DNA of 64,000 nucleotides from Saccharothrix sp. ST-888. GTDB lineage: Bacteria; Actinomycetota; Actinomycetes; Streptomycetales; Streptomycetaceae. Location of the stretch: contig NZ_JYJF01000006.1 of assembly GCF_000955975.1 (NCBI RefSeq), positions 1 through 64,000 on the forward strand, read 5' to 3'. Below, piece after piece: positions 52,287-61,180 of the stretch. Position 1 is the first letter of the stretch, and each line of letters starts with the position of its first letter. The position numbers were made by a program, and so were the translations under genes. The notes under the pieces were generated by a model. It searched no databases and was not told where the DNA came from. It was given only the letters and a program-made list of their open reading frames with translations.

Positions 52287-52304
52287 CTTAGCCTAACCTA
52301 AGTT
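52285..52304 (-). promoter_or_regulatory. DmdR/IdeR iron box
   Basis: Perfect 7-base arms AACTTAG and CTAAGTT flank CCTAAC; on the minus strand the core reads TTAGGTTAGGCTAA, matching the actinomycete iron-box consensus. It abuts the start of the siderophore-interacting-protein gene, where iron-loaded repressor would block transcription. Confidence 0.88.
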
Positions 52305-52372
52305 AACTGTCTTCTGGCTGGCCGTATGCCGGACCCGCCCCGGGGCGCCCCCGGCCGGGCGCCGTGGGTCGG

Positions 52373-53002
52373 TCAGCGGACCGTGATGTCTCCGTCGGGA
52401 ACGTCCTCGACCGTGACCTTCTCCCGGGGCTGGCCGAGACCGTGTGCCACGGCCTGGGCGATCCCGTCGGGGTCGGGCTTGACGGGGTACGGCACCTCCT
52501 CGTCCGGGCCGTAGCTCTCGATCGCCTTCACCAGGTAGCCGGGGTCCCAGGCGCCGACGGCGCCCCTGACCTCCACCGCGCTCACGCGCCGGTCCCCGAC
52601 CTGCTTCCGCAGGGTGGCGAGGATCTGGTCCGACCGGTACTCGCCGGGGACCTGGAACAGGCTGGCGTGGGTGCCCACCAGGCCGCCGCCCCGCAGCCGG
52701 ACGGTGATGGTCAGGCAACTCGTCACGCTGGGATAGAGGATGCTGCCGCCCCGGCCGACCTCGCGGACCTGCCCCTCGGTGATCCGTACCTGGAGTGCCT
52801 GGACTCCTCGGCCGTCGACGGCGGGTGCAGGTGTGGGGGCGGGCGCGGGTACGGCTGCAGGTGCGGCGGCGACGGTGTGCGGTTGCCCGGTCGCCTGGGC
52901 CTGCGCCGCAGTCCCGGTGGCGCACTGGAGCGCCAGTACTGCCAGCACGGCGGTCAGGGAGGCGGCAGTCGGGGCCGTTCGACGATTCTGGCGGATGGAC
53001 AC
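52373..53002 (-). CDS. Secreted hypothetical protein
   Basis: A 209-residue exported protein: basic start (VSIRQNRRTAPTA), hydrophobic core (SLTAVLAVLALQCATG) and Ala cleavage region, then a Pro/Ala-rich linker of about 30 residues and a compact soluble domain of about 140 residues (VQALQVRITEGQVREVGRGG...). AAGGAG lies six bases before the GTG at 53002. I cannot assign the domain. It has no membrane anchor after the signal peptide. Confidence 0.7.
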   Translation of the reverse strand: MSIRQNRRTAPTAASLTAVLAVLALQCATGTAAQAQATGQPHTVAAAPAAVPAPAPTPAPAVDGRGVQALQVRITEGQVREVGRGGSILYPSVTSCLTITVRLRGGGLVGTHASLFQVPGEYRSDQILATLRKQVGDRRVSAVEVRGAVGAWDPGYLVKAIESYGPDEEVPYPVKPDPDGIAQAVAHGLGQPREKVTVEDVPDGDITVR

Positions 53003-53177
53003 AAGAGCTCCTTCTGGTCTGCTCCGGCGGATACTACGGCCACGACGGCACCGCCGCGAAGGCGCGCTATTCCCCGGCTCCCAGGCCCAGTGACCTGCTG
53101 CTCTGTCAGTGTGGCTTTGCTGCAACCGGGTTGGCGCCGCCCCCGGGAAACTGATGCCGACTCAGAACACTCGCTCC

Positions 53178-53414
53178 GTGAACAAGGGGCTGGTGGTCCA
53201 GGGCACGACGGTCAGGGTCCCCTACGACAAGCAGGTCCCGGGACTGCCCGCCCAGCCGGGAGCCGGCGGCGGCTACCTGGCGCCGAACCTGGTCTCACAG
53301 GTCTGGAACAAGTACGGCAACGGCCTCAAGGGACTGATGACCTGGTCGATCAACTGGGACGGGTCGAAGGGCTGGACGTTCGGCGACAACGTCAAGGCCC
53401 TGCAAGGTCGTTGA
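53178..53414 (+). pseudogene. C-terminal relic of a GH18 chitinase
   Basis: The reading frame ends LPAQPGAGGGYLAPNLVSQV, WNKYGNGLKGLMTWSINWDG and SKGWTFGDNVKALQGR, the last beta-alpha repeat and C-terminus of streptomycete family 18 chitinases. The catalytic DxxDxDxE region and the rest of the barrel are absent upstream, where an unrelated gene on the other strand begins. It is a 3' stub. Confidence 0.85.
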
Positions 53415-53443
53415 TCCCGAGCGGCGGCCCGCCCCGCCCGTGC

Positions 53444-54649
53444 TCAGCGGCCGCGCGGCAGGCTCGCCAGCACACCGAGTGCGAGTGCGGCCACCACGGC
53501 GGCGAAGACCGTCCCGGCGGTGCGCAGCCCGATGTGGCCGATCAGCACGCCGACGCCGATCGCAGGCAGCGCCAGCATCGCGTAGATCACCGCGAACAGG
53601 GCGGAGAACGTCTGCCCCCGTACGGCCGGTTCGGTGCGCCTGGTGACCAGTGCGATGCCGTCGCCGAGCGCCAGGCCGGAGGAGAGCCCGACGGTCACCG
53701 AGGCGGCGACCAGCGGCGCGGCGGACGCGGTGAGCATCGCGGTGGCGAGCAGCACGGCGGCCGTGACCAGCCCCAGGCAGGCGATCGGCAGGACTCGGCG
53801 GGGAGTCGGCACCCGGGCCAGGAGCTGGCCGGTGCCGACGCAGACGAAGGCCAGCGAGACGGTCGCTCCGGACAGTGTCGGGACGCTGAGCTTCAGCAGC
53901 AGGTCGAAGAAGAGTCCGGTGGTGGCGGTGAGCACGCCGAGTACCGCGAAGCCGGACCCGGCCGCCAGCGCACAGCGCACGAACGGCACCCGGATCTCGG
54001 CGGGCACCCTGGGCAGTGCGAGGGCGATCAGTCCCCGGCCCGAGCGCCGGGGGACGGTCTCCGGGACGGTGGCCAGGAGCAGCAGGGTGAGCAGGACGAG
54101 GGCGGCGACGACGATCCAGACCAGCCGCAGCGGCGCGGGTGCCCATTCGGCCAGGCTCCCGGCGAGCAGCGGGCCGCTGGCCAGGCCGCCCATGTTGGCC
54201 GCCAGCGCGATCCGGCCCGCCCTGACCTGTTCGCCGGGCGCGGCGAGTTCGGTGAGGTGGGCGGTCGCCGCGCCGGTGACCAGCGCGGCGGCCAGACCGG
54301 AGAGCACCCGCCCGACCAGCAGGACCACCAGATCGCCGGCGGCCAGGAAGACCCCGGCGGCGGCTCCGGCCAGCAGCAGCGAAACGGCGGTGACCGGGCG
54401 CCGTCCGAGCCGGTCGGAGAGCGAGCCGAAGCAGAGCAGGCCGAGGACCACGCCGAGCGCGTAGACCGCGAAGGCGACCGTGACCATCAGGTCGGAGAAG
54501 TCGAACGCCTCCTGGTACCGGGGATAGAGCGGGGTGGGGACGGTGGTGCCCACCATGACGGCCCAGAACGCGGCGGCCACGGTCGCGGTCGCCTCGCCGC
54601 AGCGGCGACGGGACGGCCGGGAGCGGGAGGCGGTGCTGTCGGAGGTCAT
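53444..54649 (-). CDS. MFS transporter (drug-efflux type)
   Basis: A 401-residue major facilitator with twelve hydrophobic segments. The loop 2-3 motif GSLSDRLGRRPV (motif A) is intact, and the N-terminus is basic and cytoplasmic. It resembles proton-driven drug or metabolite exporters. Upstream of the ATG the same frame stays open to about 54947 with coding-like sequence but no start codon (for instance YGSIKAAWECAADLL near 54945), possibly a decayed neighbour. No local regulator was seen. Confidence 0.88.
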   Translation of the reverse strand: MTSDSTASRSRPSRRRCGEATATVAAAFWAVMVGTTVPTPLYPRYQEAFDFSDLMVTVAFAVYALGVVLGLLCFGSLSDRLGRRPVTAVSLLLAGAAAGVFLAAGDLVVLLVGRVLSGLAAALVTGAATAHLTELAAPGEQVRAGRIALAANMGGLASGPLLAGSLAEWAPAPLRLVWIVVAALVLLTLLLLATVPETVPRRSGRGLIALALPRVPAEIRVPFVRCALAAGSGFAVLGVLTATTGLFFDLLLKLSVPTLSGATVSLAFVCVGTGQLLARVPTPRRVLPIACLGLVTAAVLLATAMLTASAAPLVAASVTVGLSSGLALGDGIALVTRRTEPAVRGQTFSALFAVIYAMLALPAIGVGVLIGHIGLRTAGTVFAAVVAALALGVLASLPRGR

Positions 54650-55007
54650 GGGACTCCTGCGGTCGGACCGTCGTGCGAACGGGCAGTCACCAGGCAGTGA
54701 ACCACCGCGCGCGGCAGCCGTGGTCCCACAACACCCGGACGACGGTACGGGCGGGCGTCGTTCACCAACTCGTGAGCCGTACTCGGCTGCTGAGCGGAGG
54801 TCCGCCGGACAGACCGCCTCCCTGAACTCGTCCTCGTCGTTCGCCGACAGCGGCGACTGCCCGTCGCCACCCGCAGGGGCGCGCTCCGCCTCCGGCGCAA
54901 CGCGCAGGAGGTCGGCTGCGCACTCCCACGCCGCTTTGATGCTTCCATAGGTGCGCCCGGCTCATCGGCGACGCAGCGCTGATCACCCGTCAGCAGAGAG
55001 GCATGGG
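54650..55007. other. Spacer between the MFS and ctaD genes
   Basis: This 358-base region must contain two divergent promoters. On the minus strand an open frame (about 54947-54650) with protein-like composition but no start codon runs into the MFS gene. It may be a remnant. Nothing else is supported. Confidence 0.4.
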
Positions 55008-56711
55008 ATGGCAGAGCAGCTGGATGTCCTTCGGGACGGCGGCGCGACCGGTGGACGAGTGCGACCGGCGGTCCGGACGGGGTCGATGGTCCTGGGCTGG
55101 CTGCGCACCACCGACCACAAGACCATCGGCAACATGTACCTGCTGACCGCGTTCGGGTTCTTCCTCTTCGCGGGGGTGCTGGCGATACTGATGCGGGCCG
55201 AACTCCTGGAGCCCGGACTGCAGTTGCTCAGCCGGGACCGGTACAATCAGCTGTTCACCATCCACGGCACCGTGATGCTGCTGCTCTTCGCGACGCCGAC
55301 GTTCGCCGGGTTCGCCAACGCGGTGATGCCGTTGCAGATCGGTGCGCCGGACGTCGCCTTTCCGCGTCTGAACGCCTTCACCTACTGGGTGTTCCTGTTC
55401 GGCGGGCTGATCGTGGTGAGCGGGTTCCTCACCAGCAACGGGGCGGCTTCGTTCGGCTGGTTCGCCTATGCCCCGCTGAACGGGGCGGTACGCAGCCCGG
55501 GAGCCGGCGGCGACCTGTGGGCCATGGGCCTGGTGGTGGCCGGGATGAGCACGATCCTCGGATCGGTCAACTTCATCACCACGATCGTCTGCCTGCGGGC
55601 GCCGGGGATGACACTGTTCCGGATGCCGATCTTCACCTGGAACGTCCTGTTCACCTCGGTACTGGCCCTGCTGGCGTTCCCGGTGCTGACCGCGGCCCTG
55701 TTCGCGCTGGAGGCGGACCGCAAGCTCGGCGCCCACGTCTTCGACCCCGCCAACGGCGGTGCGATCCTGTGGCAGCACCTGTTCTGGTTCTTCGGGCACC
55801 CCGAGGTGTACATCGTGGCGCTGCCGTTCTTCGGGATCGTCTCGGAGATCCTCCCGGTGTTCTCCCGCAAGCCGGTCTTCGGGTACTACGGACTCATCGG
55901 CGCGACCATCGCGATCACCGGGCTCTCCGCCGTGGTGTGGGCGCACCACATGTTCGCCACCGGGCAGGTGCTGCTGCCGTTCTTCTCGCTGACCTCGCTG
56001 CTGATCGCGGTGCCGACCGGGGTGAAGTTCTTCAACTGGGTCGGCACGATGCGCTACGGCTCGCTCTCCTTCGAGACCCCGATGCTCTTCTCGATCGGAT
56101 TCCTCGTCACCTTCCTGCTGGGCGGCCTCACCGGTGTGCTGATCGCCGCGCCGCCGATCGACTTCCACGTCACCGACAGCTACTTCATCGTGGCCCACCT
56201 CCACTACGTCCTGTTCGGCACGGTGGTCTTCGCGACCTTCGCCGGTTTCTACTTCTGGTGGCCGAAGATGACCGGCCGGATGCTCGACGAGCGGTGCGGA
56301 AAGCTGCACTTCTGGCTGCTGTTCCCGAGCTTCCAGGCGACCTTCCTGGTCCAGCACTGGCTCGGCGCGCAGGGCATGCCCAGGCGGTACGCGGACTACC
56401 TGCCGTCCGACGGATTCACCACCCTGAACGCGGTCTCCTCGATCGGCTCGTTCGTCCTGGGGCTGTCGACGCTCCCGTTCCTGTACAACGTCTGGCACAC
56501 CGCCAAGTACGCCGGGCGGGTCACCATGGACGACCCCTGGGGGTACGGCCGCTCGCTGGAGTGGGCGACCTCCTGCCCGCCGCCGCGGCACAACTTCCAC
56601 GCCCTGCCGCGGATCCGCTCGGAGGCGCCGGCCTTCGACCTCCACCACCCCGAGTACTCGCGGGCCGCGATGGAGGCGCTGGAGTCGCACGAGGGGATGG
56701 GCAGCCGATGA
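55008..56711 (+). CDS. ctaD: Cytochrome c oxidase subunit I (aa3 type)
   Basis: A 567-residue twelve-helix haem-copper oxidase subunit. Haem a ligand His is in TIHGTVMLLLF; the Cu-B and cross-linked Tyr site is HPEVYIVALP; VWAHHMFATG supplies two more Cu-B histidines; the haem a3/a ligands are in IVAHLHYVLFG. The K- and D-pathway elements are present. AGAGAGG precedes the ATG at 55008. It is followed by ctaF with an ATGA overlap. Subunits II and III (ctaC, ctaE) are not in the window, so this is probably a second copy that works with subunits encoded elsewhere. Confidence 0.95.
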   Translation: MAEQLDVLRDGGATGGRVRPAVRTGSMVLGWLRTTDHKTIGNMYLLTAFGFFLFAGVLAILMRAELLEPGLQLLSRDRYNQLFTIHGTVMLLLFATPTFAGFANAVMPLQIGAPDVAFPRLNAFTYWVFLFGGLIVVSGFLTSNGAASFGWFAYAPLNGAVRSPGAGGDLWAMGLVVAGMSTILGSVNFITTIVCLRAPGMTLFRMPIFTWNVLFTSVLALLAFPVLTAALFALEADRKLGAHVFDPANGGAILWQHLFWFFGHPEVYIVALPFFGIVSEILPVFSRKPVFGYYGLIGATIAITGLSAVVWAHHMFATGQVLLPFFSLTSLLIAVPTGVKFFNWVGTMRYGSLSFETPMLFSIGFLVTFLLGGLTGVLIAAPPIDFHVTDSYFIVAHLHYVLFGTVVFATFAGFYFWWPKMTGRMLDERCGKLHFWLLFPSFQATFLVQHWLGAQGMPRRYADYLPSDGFTTLNAVSSIGSFVLGLSTLPFLYNVWHTAKYAGRVTMDDPWGYGRSLEWATSCPPPRHNFHALPRIRSEAPAFDLHHPEYSRAAMEALESHEGMGSR

Positions 56712-57097
56712 GAGCCGAGAGCGCGCTGTTCGCCGGGGTCGCGGCGTTCTTCGCGGTCACGGGTGCGCTGTACGGGTGGCTGGCGGCCGAGCCGGCCGGG
56801 ACGGTCGCGCTGACCGTCGCCTTCCTGATGTCCGGCCTGCTGGCGCTGTTCTGCTGGACCCAGCACGTCAAGCGGGGCGAGCGGCTCCAGGACCGTGCGG
56901 ACATCGCGGTCGTCGAAGGGGCCGGGCCGCTCGACTTCTTCGCGCCGCACAGCCTCTACCCGGTGCTCTGCGCCCTGGGGGCGGCGCTGTTCGGGCTCGG
57001 CGTGGTGTTCGGCGTCTGGCTGGTGCTGATCGGCTTCGGCGTGCTGGTCCCCGGGACGGTGGGATTCGTCTTCCAGTACGGTCAGCGGGAGCGGTGA
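56708..57097 (+). CDS. ctaF: Cytochrome c oxidase subunit IV (CtaF)
   Basis: A 129-residue protein with four transmembrane helices, typical of the actinobacterial subunit IV (FAGVAAFFAVTGALYGWLAAEPAG start, then DFFAPHSLYPVLCALGAALFGLG). It overlaps ctaD by 4 bases. It stabilises the aa3 oxidase in the bcc-aa3 supercomplex. It ends 5 bases before the stop of the convergent qcrB. Confidence 0.9.
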   Translation: MRAESALFAGVAAFFAVTGALYGWLAAEPAGTVALTVAFLMSGLLALFCWTQHVKRGERLQDRADIAVVEGAGPLDFFAPHSLYPVLCALGAALFGLGVVFGVWLVLIGFGVLVPGTVGFVFQYGQRER

Positions 57098-57101
57098 GGG
57101 C

Positions 57102-58721
57102 TCACGGCTGCCGCCCGGTCGGCACGGTCTCCTCGTTCTCCGGCCCCTCCTGGCTCTCGGGGAACTCGACCCGGTCCCGGTAGTACCAGGAGCTCAGCGC
57201 CGCCCGCAGCCGTGCGCGTCGCGAGGCGCCCGCCGCGGGCCGGGGCAGCGGACGCGGCACGGTCCTGGACACCAGGGTGAACCGCTCCCGAGCGCTGATC
57301 GGGTGCGAGGCGGCCGTGAATCCGCCCTCGACCGACTCGTCGACGAACCCGCTCTCCTCGCCCTCCGCCAGCCGCTCGCGGTCCGCCTGCTGGAGCGCCA
57401 GGCAGAGCCGCTTGGTGACCCAGAACGCCACGACCGGCACGACGAACAGCAGCGCCCGCAGGACCCGGTCGAGTCCTTCCACCGACAGCGCGAAGGTGCG
57501 GGCGATGAGGTCCTGGCCCCCGGCCAGCAGCAGGACCACGTAGCAGGAGAACCCGGCCACCCCGAGACCGGTCCGCGTCGGCCGGTTGCGCGGCCGGTCG
57601 CACAGGTGCTGCGGCCCGTGGTCGCCGGTGACCCAGCGCTCCAGGAACGGATAGGCGTAGAGCGCGACGAAGAGGACGAGCGGGAAGAGCACGGCCGGCA
57701 GCAGCGGATTCCAGGCGACGGAGTGGCCCCACAGCCGGGTCTCCGTGCCGGGCATCAAGCGCAGCGCGCCCTCGATGAACCCCATGTACCAGTCGGGCTG
57801 CGCGTCGGTCGACGCCTGGTCGGGGCGGTAGGGCCCGTACCGCCAGATCGGGTTGATCTGGCCGATCGCCGACAGCAGCGCCAGCACACCGGCGACCATC
57901 GCGAGCAGGCCGTTGGTCTTCACCAGGAACAGCGGGTACAGCGGTTTGCCGACCACGTTGCGGTTGCGCCGGCCGGGCCCGGCCCACTGGGTGTGCCCGA
58001 GGGCGAACACCAGCAGCAGGTGGAGCGTGATCAGGCCCGCCAGCGCCCCGGGCAGCAGCAGGATGTGCGTGGTGTACAGCCGGGGGATGATGCTCTGCCC
58101 GGGGAAGTCGCCGCCGAACAGCAGGGAGCTCAGCCAGGTGCCGACCAGCGGAACCGACAGGACGAACCCCTGCGCGGTCCGCAGCCCGGTCCCGGACAGC
58201 AGGTCGTCGGGCAGTGAGTAGCCGGCGAAACCCTCCAGCAGCGCGAGCTGGAAGAGGGTCAGTCCGACCATCCAGTTGACCTCCCGGGGACGGCGGAACG
58301 CGCCTGTGAAGAAGATCCGCAGCAGATGGGCGCCGATCGACGCCGTGAAGACCAGCGCGGCCCAGTGGTGGATCTGCCGGATCAGCAGTCCGCCGCGGAC
58401 CTCGAAGCTGATCGCGAGCGTGGAGGAGTACGCCTCGCTGACGAGGACCCCGTGCAGCGGGGCGTACGGTCCGGTGTAGACCGTCTCGGCCATCGACGGC
58501 CGGAAGAAGAAGGTCAGGAACACCCCGGTGAGCAGCAGGAGCACGAAGCTGTAGAGCGCCAACTCGCCGAGCAGGAAGGACCAGTGGTCCGGAAAGATCT
58601 TCCGGAGCAACCCCCTGAGCCCGTCGAACAGCGGGATCCGGCCGTCCAGCGCCACGGCCTGGCGCCGGAGGGACCGCCGGGTCCGCCCGGCAGGCCCGGG
58701 CCTGCTCCGCAACCGCACCAT
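57102..58721 (-). CDS. qcrB: Cytochrome bc1 complex cytochrome b subunit (QcrB)
   Basis: A 539-residue cytochrome b with eight to nine helices. The two haems are bound by paired histidines in RQIHHWAALVFTASIGAHLLR and YTTHILLLPGALAGLITLHLLL. The Qo motif reads PDWYMGF (PEWY type), as in actinobacteria. ATG at 58721 follows GGGAG by 5 bases; an in-frame ATG at 58760 is an alternative. The C-terminus is an extended cytoplasmic tail. The partners qcrC and qcrA are absent, so this is a solitary second copy convergent to ctaD-ctaF. Confidence 0.94.
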   Translation of the reverse strand: MVRLRSRPGPAGRTRRSLRRQAVALDGRIPLFDGLRGLLRKIFPDHWSFLLGELALYSFVLLLLTGVFLTFFFRPSMAETVYTGPYAPLHGVLVSEAYSSTLAISFEVRGGLLIRQIHHWAALVFTASIGAHLLRIFFTGAFRRPREVNWMVGLTLFQLALLEGFAGYSLPDDLLSGTGLRTAQGFVLSVPLVGTWLSSLLFGGDFPGQSIIPRLYTTHILLLPGALAGLITLHLLLVFALGHTQWAGPGRRNRNVVGKPLYPLFLVKTNGLLAMVAGVLALLSAIGQINPIWRYGPYRPDQASTDAQPDWYMGFIEGALRLMPGTETRLWGHSVAWNPLLPAVLFPLVLFVALYAYPFLERWVTGDHGPQHLCDRPRNRPTRTGLGVAGFSCYVVLLLAGGQDLIARTFALSVEGLDRVLRALLFVVPVVAFWVTKRLCLALQQADRERLAEGEESGFVDESVEGGFTAASHPISARERFTLVSRTVPRPLPRPAAGASRRARLRAALSSWYYRDRVEFPESQEGPENEETVPTGRQP

Positions 58722-58854
58722 CACGACTCCCGTCCACGACCGACCGTTCCGCACAGCCATACCGTGAACTCCCCGACGCTCTCGGCCGGACGCGCTCGGC
58801 GCCCTGGCCTTCACTCGTTTGCACCGGACCGTCCGTCCTGGGCGGTGGCCGGGG

Positions 58855-59090
58855 TGCGGGCGTGAACGACTCGAGGTGGTCCAGCCGGACCGACCGGCTC
58901 TCGGGGGCGGCCTCCCACTCCCGCACGGCCTGCCGGAGTGCGGTCAACTCACCCAAGCCACTGGTGAGTTGGTCCAGCAGGTGGTCGAAGTCGTCCCAGT
59001 GTGCGTGCGTCGGCAGGACGAAGCGCGGGTGGTCCAGGCGGTCCGGCAGGCGTGGCACGTGGTCGTGGACGGACCTGCCACCCGGGCTGG
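58855..59090 (-). pseudogene. C-terminal relic of an MBL-fold hydrolase
   Basis: On the minus strand the sequence HPRFVLPTHAHWDDFDHLL, then GLGELTALRQAVREWEAAP and LDHLESFTP matches the last part of a metallo-beta-lactamase-fold protein (final metal His in PTH-x-WDDFD). Nothing of the HxHxDH half is present upstream and no start fits. It is a 3' fragment just before qcrB. Confidence 0.65.
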
Positions 59091-59117
59091 ATCATCGCCG
59101 GATCAGGGTGCCAGGGT

Positions 59118-59415
59118 TCAGGGCTTCCGTGCCGAGCCTGCACGCGGAACGTGCTTCAGCCGGTCGCCGCCCGCGAGCAGGGCGTCGGCGAGCGAACGCA
59201 CCGGACCACGGGCGGCCCGGCGTCCCGAGGTCAGGACGAACTCGGTCTCGCCGAGGTCCGGCAGCGCGGGCTGCTGCGGCAGTGCGCGCAGGCCCGGCGG
59301 GATCAGGCCGCCGGCGTGGGCCATCACACCCAACCCGGCCAGCGCGGCGGCCCGTACGCCGGACAGGCTGGTACTGGTGCAGGCGATCCGCCACGGCTGC
59401 CCGGCCGCTGCCGAG
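59118..59415 (-). pseudogene. C-terminal relic of a LysR-family regulator
   Basis: The minus strand reads PWRIACTSTSLSGVRAAALA, then GLGVMAHAGGLIPPGLRALP and LPDLGETEFVL, the second half of a LysR substrate-binding domain, ending at 59118. The HTH and first half are missing; the frame instead runs backwards through the GT2 gene as an antisense shadow. Residue order matches LysR regulators such as those controlling transporter genes. Confidence 0.75.
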
Positions 59416-59416
59416 G

Positions 59417-60202
59417 TCAGACGCGGAGGTCGCGCCGCCGTCGGCCGGCCGGCTGTCCGGTGTCGTGGGAGCGTGCCAGCCGGTCCATCGCGAGGAGGAG
59501 CTCTCCGAAACCGCCGTGGGAGTGCGGGCGTACGCGTCCTGAGGTCACCACGGGGTGGTCCTCCGAGCGGTGGACGCGGTAGCCGGCCGTCTCCAGCGCT
59601 GAGACCAGGGCCCGGTCTTCTCCCACCGCCAGGGGACGGAACCCGCCGACCGCCCGGTAGGCGTCCGCGCGTACGGCCAGGTTCGCTCCGTGGACGTGCG
59701 GGTGGGCGGCCAGCGCGAGGTGGCGGGCGTGCCGGTGGGCTCGGTAGTGGTGGTAGAAGTACCGGGCCGTCCCCGGCGGGTGCCCGGACCAGTCGTCGAC
59801 GTCGACCGTTCCGGCGACGGCGTGCCACCCGGCGGCGGCCTGCGCCAACTGGTCGGCCAGCCAGCCGCCGGGGACCACGGAGTCCGCGTCGGTGTGGGCC
59901 AGCCAGACGTCCTCCGCCCGCAGCTCGCCGGCCGGAGCGAGCAACCGGGCGAGGGCGAGGGCGCTGCCCGCCGCTCGGGCCGTGCCGGCACTGTGGGCCG
60001 AGATCTCCAGGACGTCGGCCCCCAGCCTCCGGGCGACCTCCACGGTGGCGTCCCGGCAGCTGTCGGCGGCCACGAAGACCACGACCGGAACACCCCGCAG
60101 GTCCCGATGCCCGGCCGCCCGGCCCACCGCCTCCAGGCACGCGCCGATCAGCCGCTCCTCGTCGTGGGCGGGTACGACGACCGCGACGGCGCGGATCACC
60201 AC
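59417..60202 (-). CDS. Family 2 glycosyltransferase
   Basis: A 261-residue GT-A enzyme. AVAVVVPAHDEERLIGACLEA is the N-terminal strand, VWLAHTDADSVVPGGWL carries the DxD metal site, and HGANLAVRADAYRAVGGF then VGEDRALVSALETAGYRV gives the ED motif. In actinomycetes such GT2 genes often neighbour PIG-L deacetylases and methyltransferases; here all neighbours are relics. No membrane helix is present, so the enzyme is soluble or peripheral. The acceptor is unknown. Confidence 0.88.
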   Translation of the reverse strand: MVIRAVAVVVPAHDEERLIGACLEAVGRAAGHRDLRGVPVVVFVAADSCRDATVEVARRLGADVLEISAHSAGTARAAGSALALARLLAPAGELRAEDVWLAHTDADSVVPGGWLADQLAQAAAGWHAVAGTVDVDDWSGHPPGTARYFYHHYRAHRHARHLALAAHPHVHGANLAVRADAYRAVGGFRPLAVGEDRALVSALETAGYRVHRSEDHPVVTSGRVRPHSHGGFGELLLAMDRLARSHDTGQPAGRRRRDLRV

Positions 60203-60236
60203 TGCCCCCTGGCGATCGCGACCGACCGCCGCCCGA

Positions 60237-60863
60237 TCACGGCCACCGGCCCCGGTGAAGCCCGGAGCCGTCGGCCGGCTGCGCCGCCGAGCACCGGAGC
60301 GGCAGGAGAGTCGACGTCCGTCGGCAGCCGGTTCGGTCGGGAGGCCCCGTGCGTGCAGGGCCGGGCGCCGCGCGGTGCCGACGGAGCCGGACCGCTGGCT
60401 CCGCTGCCCCAGGGGCAGGTTCCTCGTCGGGTGCCGAGGGTGTCACCCGGGAACGGCAGGCCGAGTTGATCGCACTGCCGGGGGCCGTCTGGGTGAACCC
60501 GGAGGCGCCGGCCGGTCGCCGCCCGTCCGGATCGTCGGCGCAGGTACCGCCCCGCCCGGCGGCAGGCGGACCGCCACCGGCCGTCGGAACGGCCGCAGTC
60601 GGCTGCTCAGCCGCCATCGGGGCCTCCTCGCTCGACGTGGTGCTGCCGGTCACAGCTCCTCCCTCCATGCGGATCGCCTCCCGCAGGCCCTGGAGCGCCT
60701 TGCGCGCCTTGCCAGCCTGCTGTTCCAGCATCGCCGCAGCGATCGCATCGAGCTTGTGCTGGACGGCGCGCTCGGACCGCCGCTCGGCGTTCTTGGGCAG
60801 CGCCAGCGGCAGGGTGACGGCGCTCGTCGCATCGCTGACGAACAGCTCGTCTGCGCCGCGCAC
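60237..60863 (-). pseudogene. Probable relic of a low-affinity iron-permease-like protein
   Basis: The first 65 codons (DELFVSDATSAVTLPLALPK, then NAERRSERAVQHKLDAIAAA) resemble the C-terminal part of small membrane proteins of the low-affinity iron permease family, where a helix is followed by KNAERR...KLDAI. After about residue 85 the frame becomes low-complexity antisense-like sequence. No ribosome site precedes the apparent start. The assignment rests on a short stretch only. Confidence 0.35.
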
Positions 60864-60928
60864 GCGGATCGATGGCGGACGGTCGGCGGCGAGTCACGAA
60901 GAGCGGCAGGCTGAAAATCGGCCAGCGC

Positions 60929-61140
60929 CTAGTCGGGCACGGCCTCCTGGGCTCCCGGGGGACCGTGCAGGACGAAGCCGGGCACGGTACCGAGGAGCAG
61001 CAACAGCGGGATCAGGGCGACGAAGCCGAAGTAGGTGACGAGAGCGGCGAGCAGTCCGCCGGGGTCGTCCCCGTACCTCTTGATCACGCCGAACAGGAAG
61101 GCCGGTGCGGCCCGGCGCTGCTGCGCGCGGCGACTGCGCG
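60929..61140 (-). pseudogene. N-terminal relic of a YihY/BrkB-family membrane protein
   Basis: On the minus strand the sequence FLFGVIKRYGDDPGGLLAAL then VTYFGFVALIPLLLLLGTV and PGFVLHGPPGAQEAV matches the start of YihY (UPF0761) proteins, including the first helix. A TAG stop (60931-60929) follows, leaving about 50 residues where the family has about 300. It is a 5' fragment. Confidence 0.75.
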
Positions 61141-61180
61141 GAGACTCCGCTCCGACGGGTTCACGGCCGTTGTGCGGAGG

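Noticed and set aside
59118..60140. A single 340-codon frame that seems to fuse a LysR domain to another protein
   Set aside because: The first two thirds are a frame-shadow of the GT2 gene; only the last 100 codons resemble LysR.
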